A DNA stretch of 64,000 nucleotides, taken from Phycicoccus sp. CSK15P-2 (GTDB lineage: Bacteria; Actinomycetota; Actinomycetes; Actinomycetales; Dermatophilaceae). Both the position numbers and the translations under genes were made by a program. Of this stretch, positions 63,621-64,000 are shown in pieces (the stretch's first letter is position 1; each line of letters begins with the position of its first letter). The stretch is from the NCBI RefSeq assembly GCF_016888005.1, contig NZ_JAFDVE010000011.1:124001-188000 (forward strand). Direction: 5' to 3'. The notes beneath the pieces are model-generated. The model searched no databases, was not told the origin of the DNA, and saw only the letters and a program-made list of their open reading frames with translations.

Positions 63621-64000
63621 GGACGGCATCCCGGATCACGCTGCGCAACGTCCCCATCGCCACTGCTCGCCGGGCCCTGGGGCTGCGGGTCAAGGGTCTG
63701 CGGCGCCTCCGCCGCAAGCCGCTGATCTACGACGGCGCCGCGGTCCACCGGGCCGCTGCGGCCCCCATCGCGCCACTGCGGACGCACGCCGACCCGCTCG
63801 TCCGAGAGGTCGCGGCCTTCCTCGTCCTCGTCGTGCCGGGGTGAGTACGCCGCGGCCGAGGTCGCGTTCCAGGAGGTCGACTGGCCGGACGAGGCGTCCC
63901 GCGAAGAGGCAGTCGCGCTCCTCAACGCCGAGCTCCTCCCCGCCCGACGTCTCCGGCAGCGCCCGACCCCCGGACCGGCCGGACGTCGCCGGTCCCACCC
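63621..64000 (+). pseudogene. possible frameshifted gene at the right edge
   Basis: A protein-like plus-strand frame reads NVPIATARRALGLRVKGLRR, then LIYDGAAVHRAAAAPIAPLR and LVREVAAFLVLVVPG, and stops at 63842-63844. Coding-like sequence resumes one frame over at 63843 with EYAAAEVAFQEVDWPDEASR and LLNAELLPARRLRQRPT, and stays open to the window end. Removing one base at 63842 would join the two. No start codon with a ribosome site is visible, so the true 5' end is unclear. The area 63462-63620 holds no recognisable gene and must contain the promoter of the ESX-like pair. It could be a decayed gene or a sequencing error. Confidence 0.3.

Noticed and set aside
63458-63925. A 155-codon minus-strand frame at the right edge
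   Set aside because: The composition is low complexity and it conflicts with the more protein-like plus-strand segments and with the promoter of the WXG100-like gene.

Overview
The window is about 64 kb of very GC-rich chromosomal DNA from a Gram-positive actinobacterium. The evidence is the dcw cluster order (no ftsA, with sepF, yggT and a divIVA/wag31-type gene after ftsZ), a MurE with the meso-diaminopimelate DNPR motif, actinobacterial families (DUF4191, DUF4192, DUF3488 transglutaminase), a GlnR operator in front of glnA, a SAM-IV riboswitch in front of metX, and frequent GTG starts. A member of the Micrococcales close to Intrasporangiaceae/Dermatophilaceae is my inference, not something the sequence proves.

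Layout. 1-5.7 kb: the 5' part of an MMPL exporter, then divergent lipB-lipA and a DUF4191 membrane protein, facing two small membrane-protein genes. 5.8-7.5 kb: glnA with its GlnR box and a strong terminator. 7.6-8.6 kb: an HTH/PIN toxin-antitoxin-like pair, the only clearly accessory-looking insert. 8.6-17.7 kb: metabolic and stress genes (thioesterase, class II aldolase, a SatD-family gene with a membrane partner, mtnA, universal stress protein, oligopeptidase B, secreted 5'-nucleotidase). 17.8-23.9 kb: a minus-strand run of DksA-like gene, lspA, rluA-type gene and dnaE. 24-44 kb: one long minus-strand division and cell-wall cluster, mraZ-rsmH-ftsL-ftsI-murE-murF-mraY-murD-ftsW-murG-murC-ftsQ-ftsZ-pgeF-yggS-sepF-yggT-divIVA, with many 4-nt stop/start overlaps. 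44.4-49 kb: the divergent moxR-DUF58-transglutaminase operon. 49-54.3 kb: rpoD, a universal stress protein, riboswitch-controlled metX, DUF4192 and YkvA. 54.3-63.5 kb: EcsC, a stand-alone family A DNA polymerase, PAC2, HrpA helicase and a two-gene ESX-like pair. The right edge holds a possibly frameshifted gene.

How the genes work together. The dcw cluster supplies lipid II synthesis (MurE, F, D, C, MraY, MurG), the septal synthase pair (FtsW/FtsI), the divisome core (FtsQ, FtsL, FtsZ, SepF) and the polar organiser DivIVA. MraZ-type boxes lie on both sides of the mraZ/moxR intergenic region, so both operons could answer to MraZ. lipB and lipA form the lipoate pathway. An inverted repeat between them can pair with the lipA Shine-Dalgarno.

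The most interesting system is the satD operon (10160-11623). SatD shows motif spacing like class III nucleotidyl cyclases plus a C-terminal helix-turn-helix. It is translationally coupled to a multi-span membrane protein whose C-terminal part resembles DUF3307-type proteins. It appears to be expressed from a leaderless promoter buried in a nested palindrome. That amounts to a candidate membrane-linked nucleotide-sensing or signalling regulator whose function is unknown to me.
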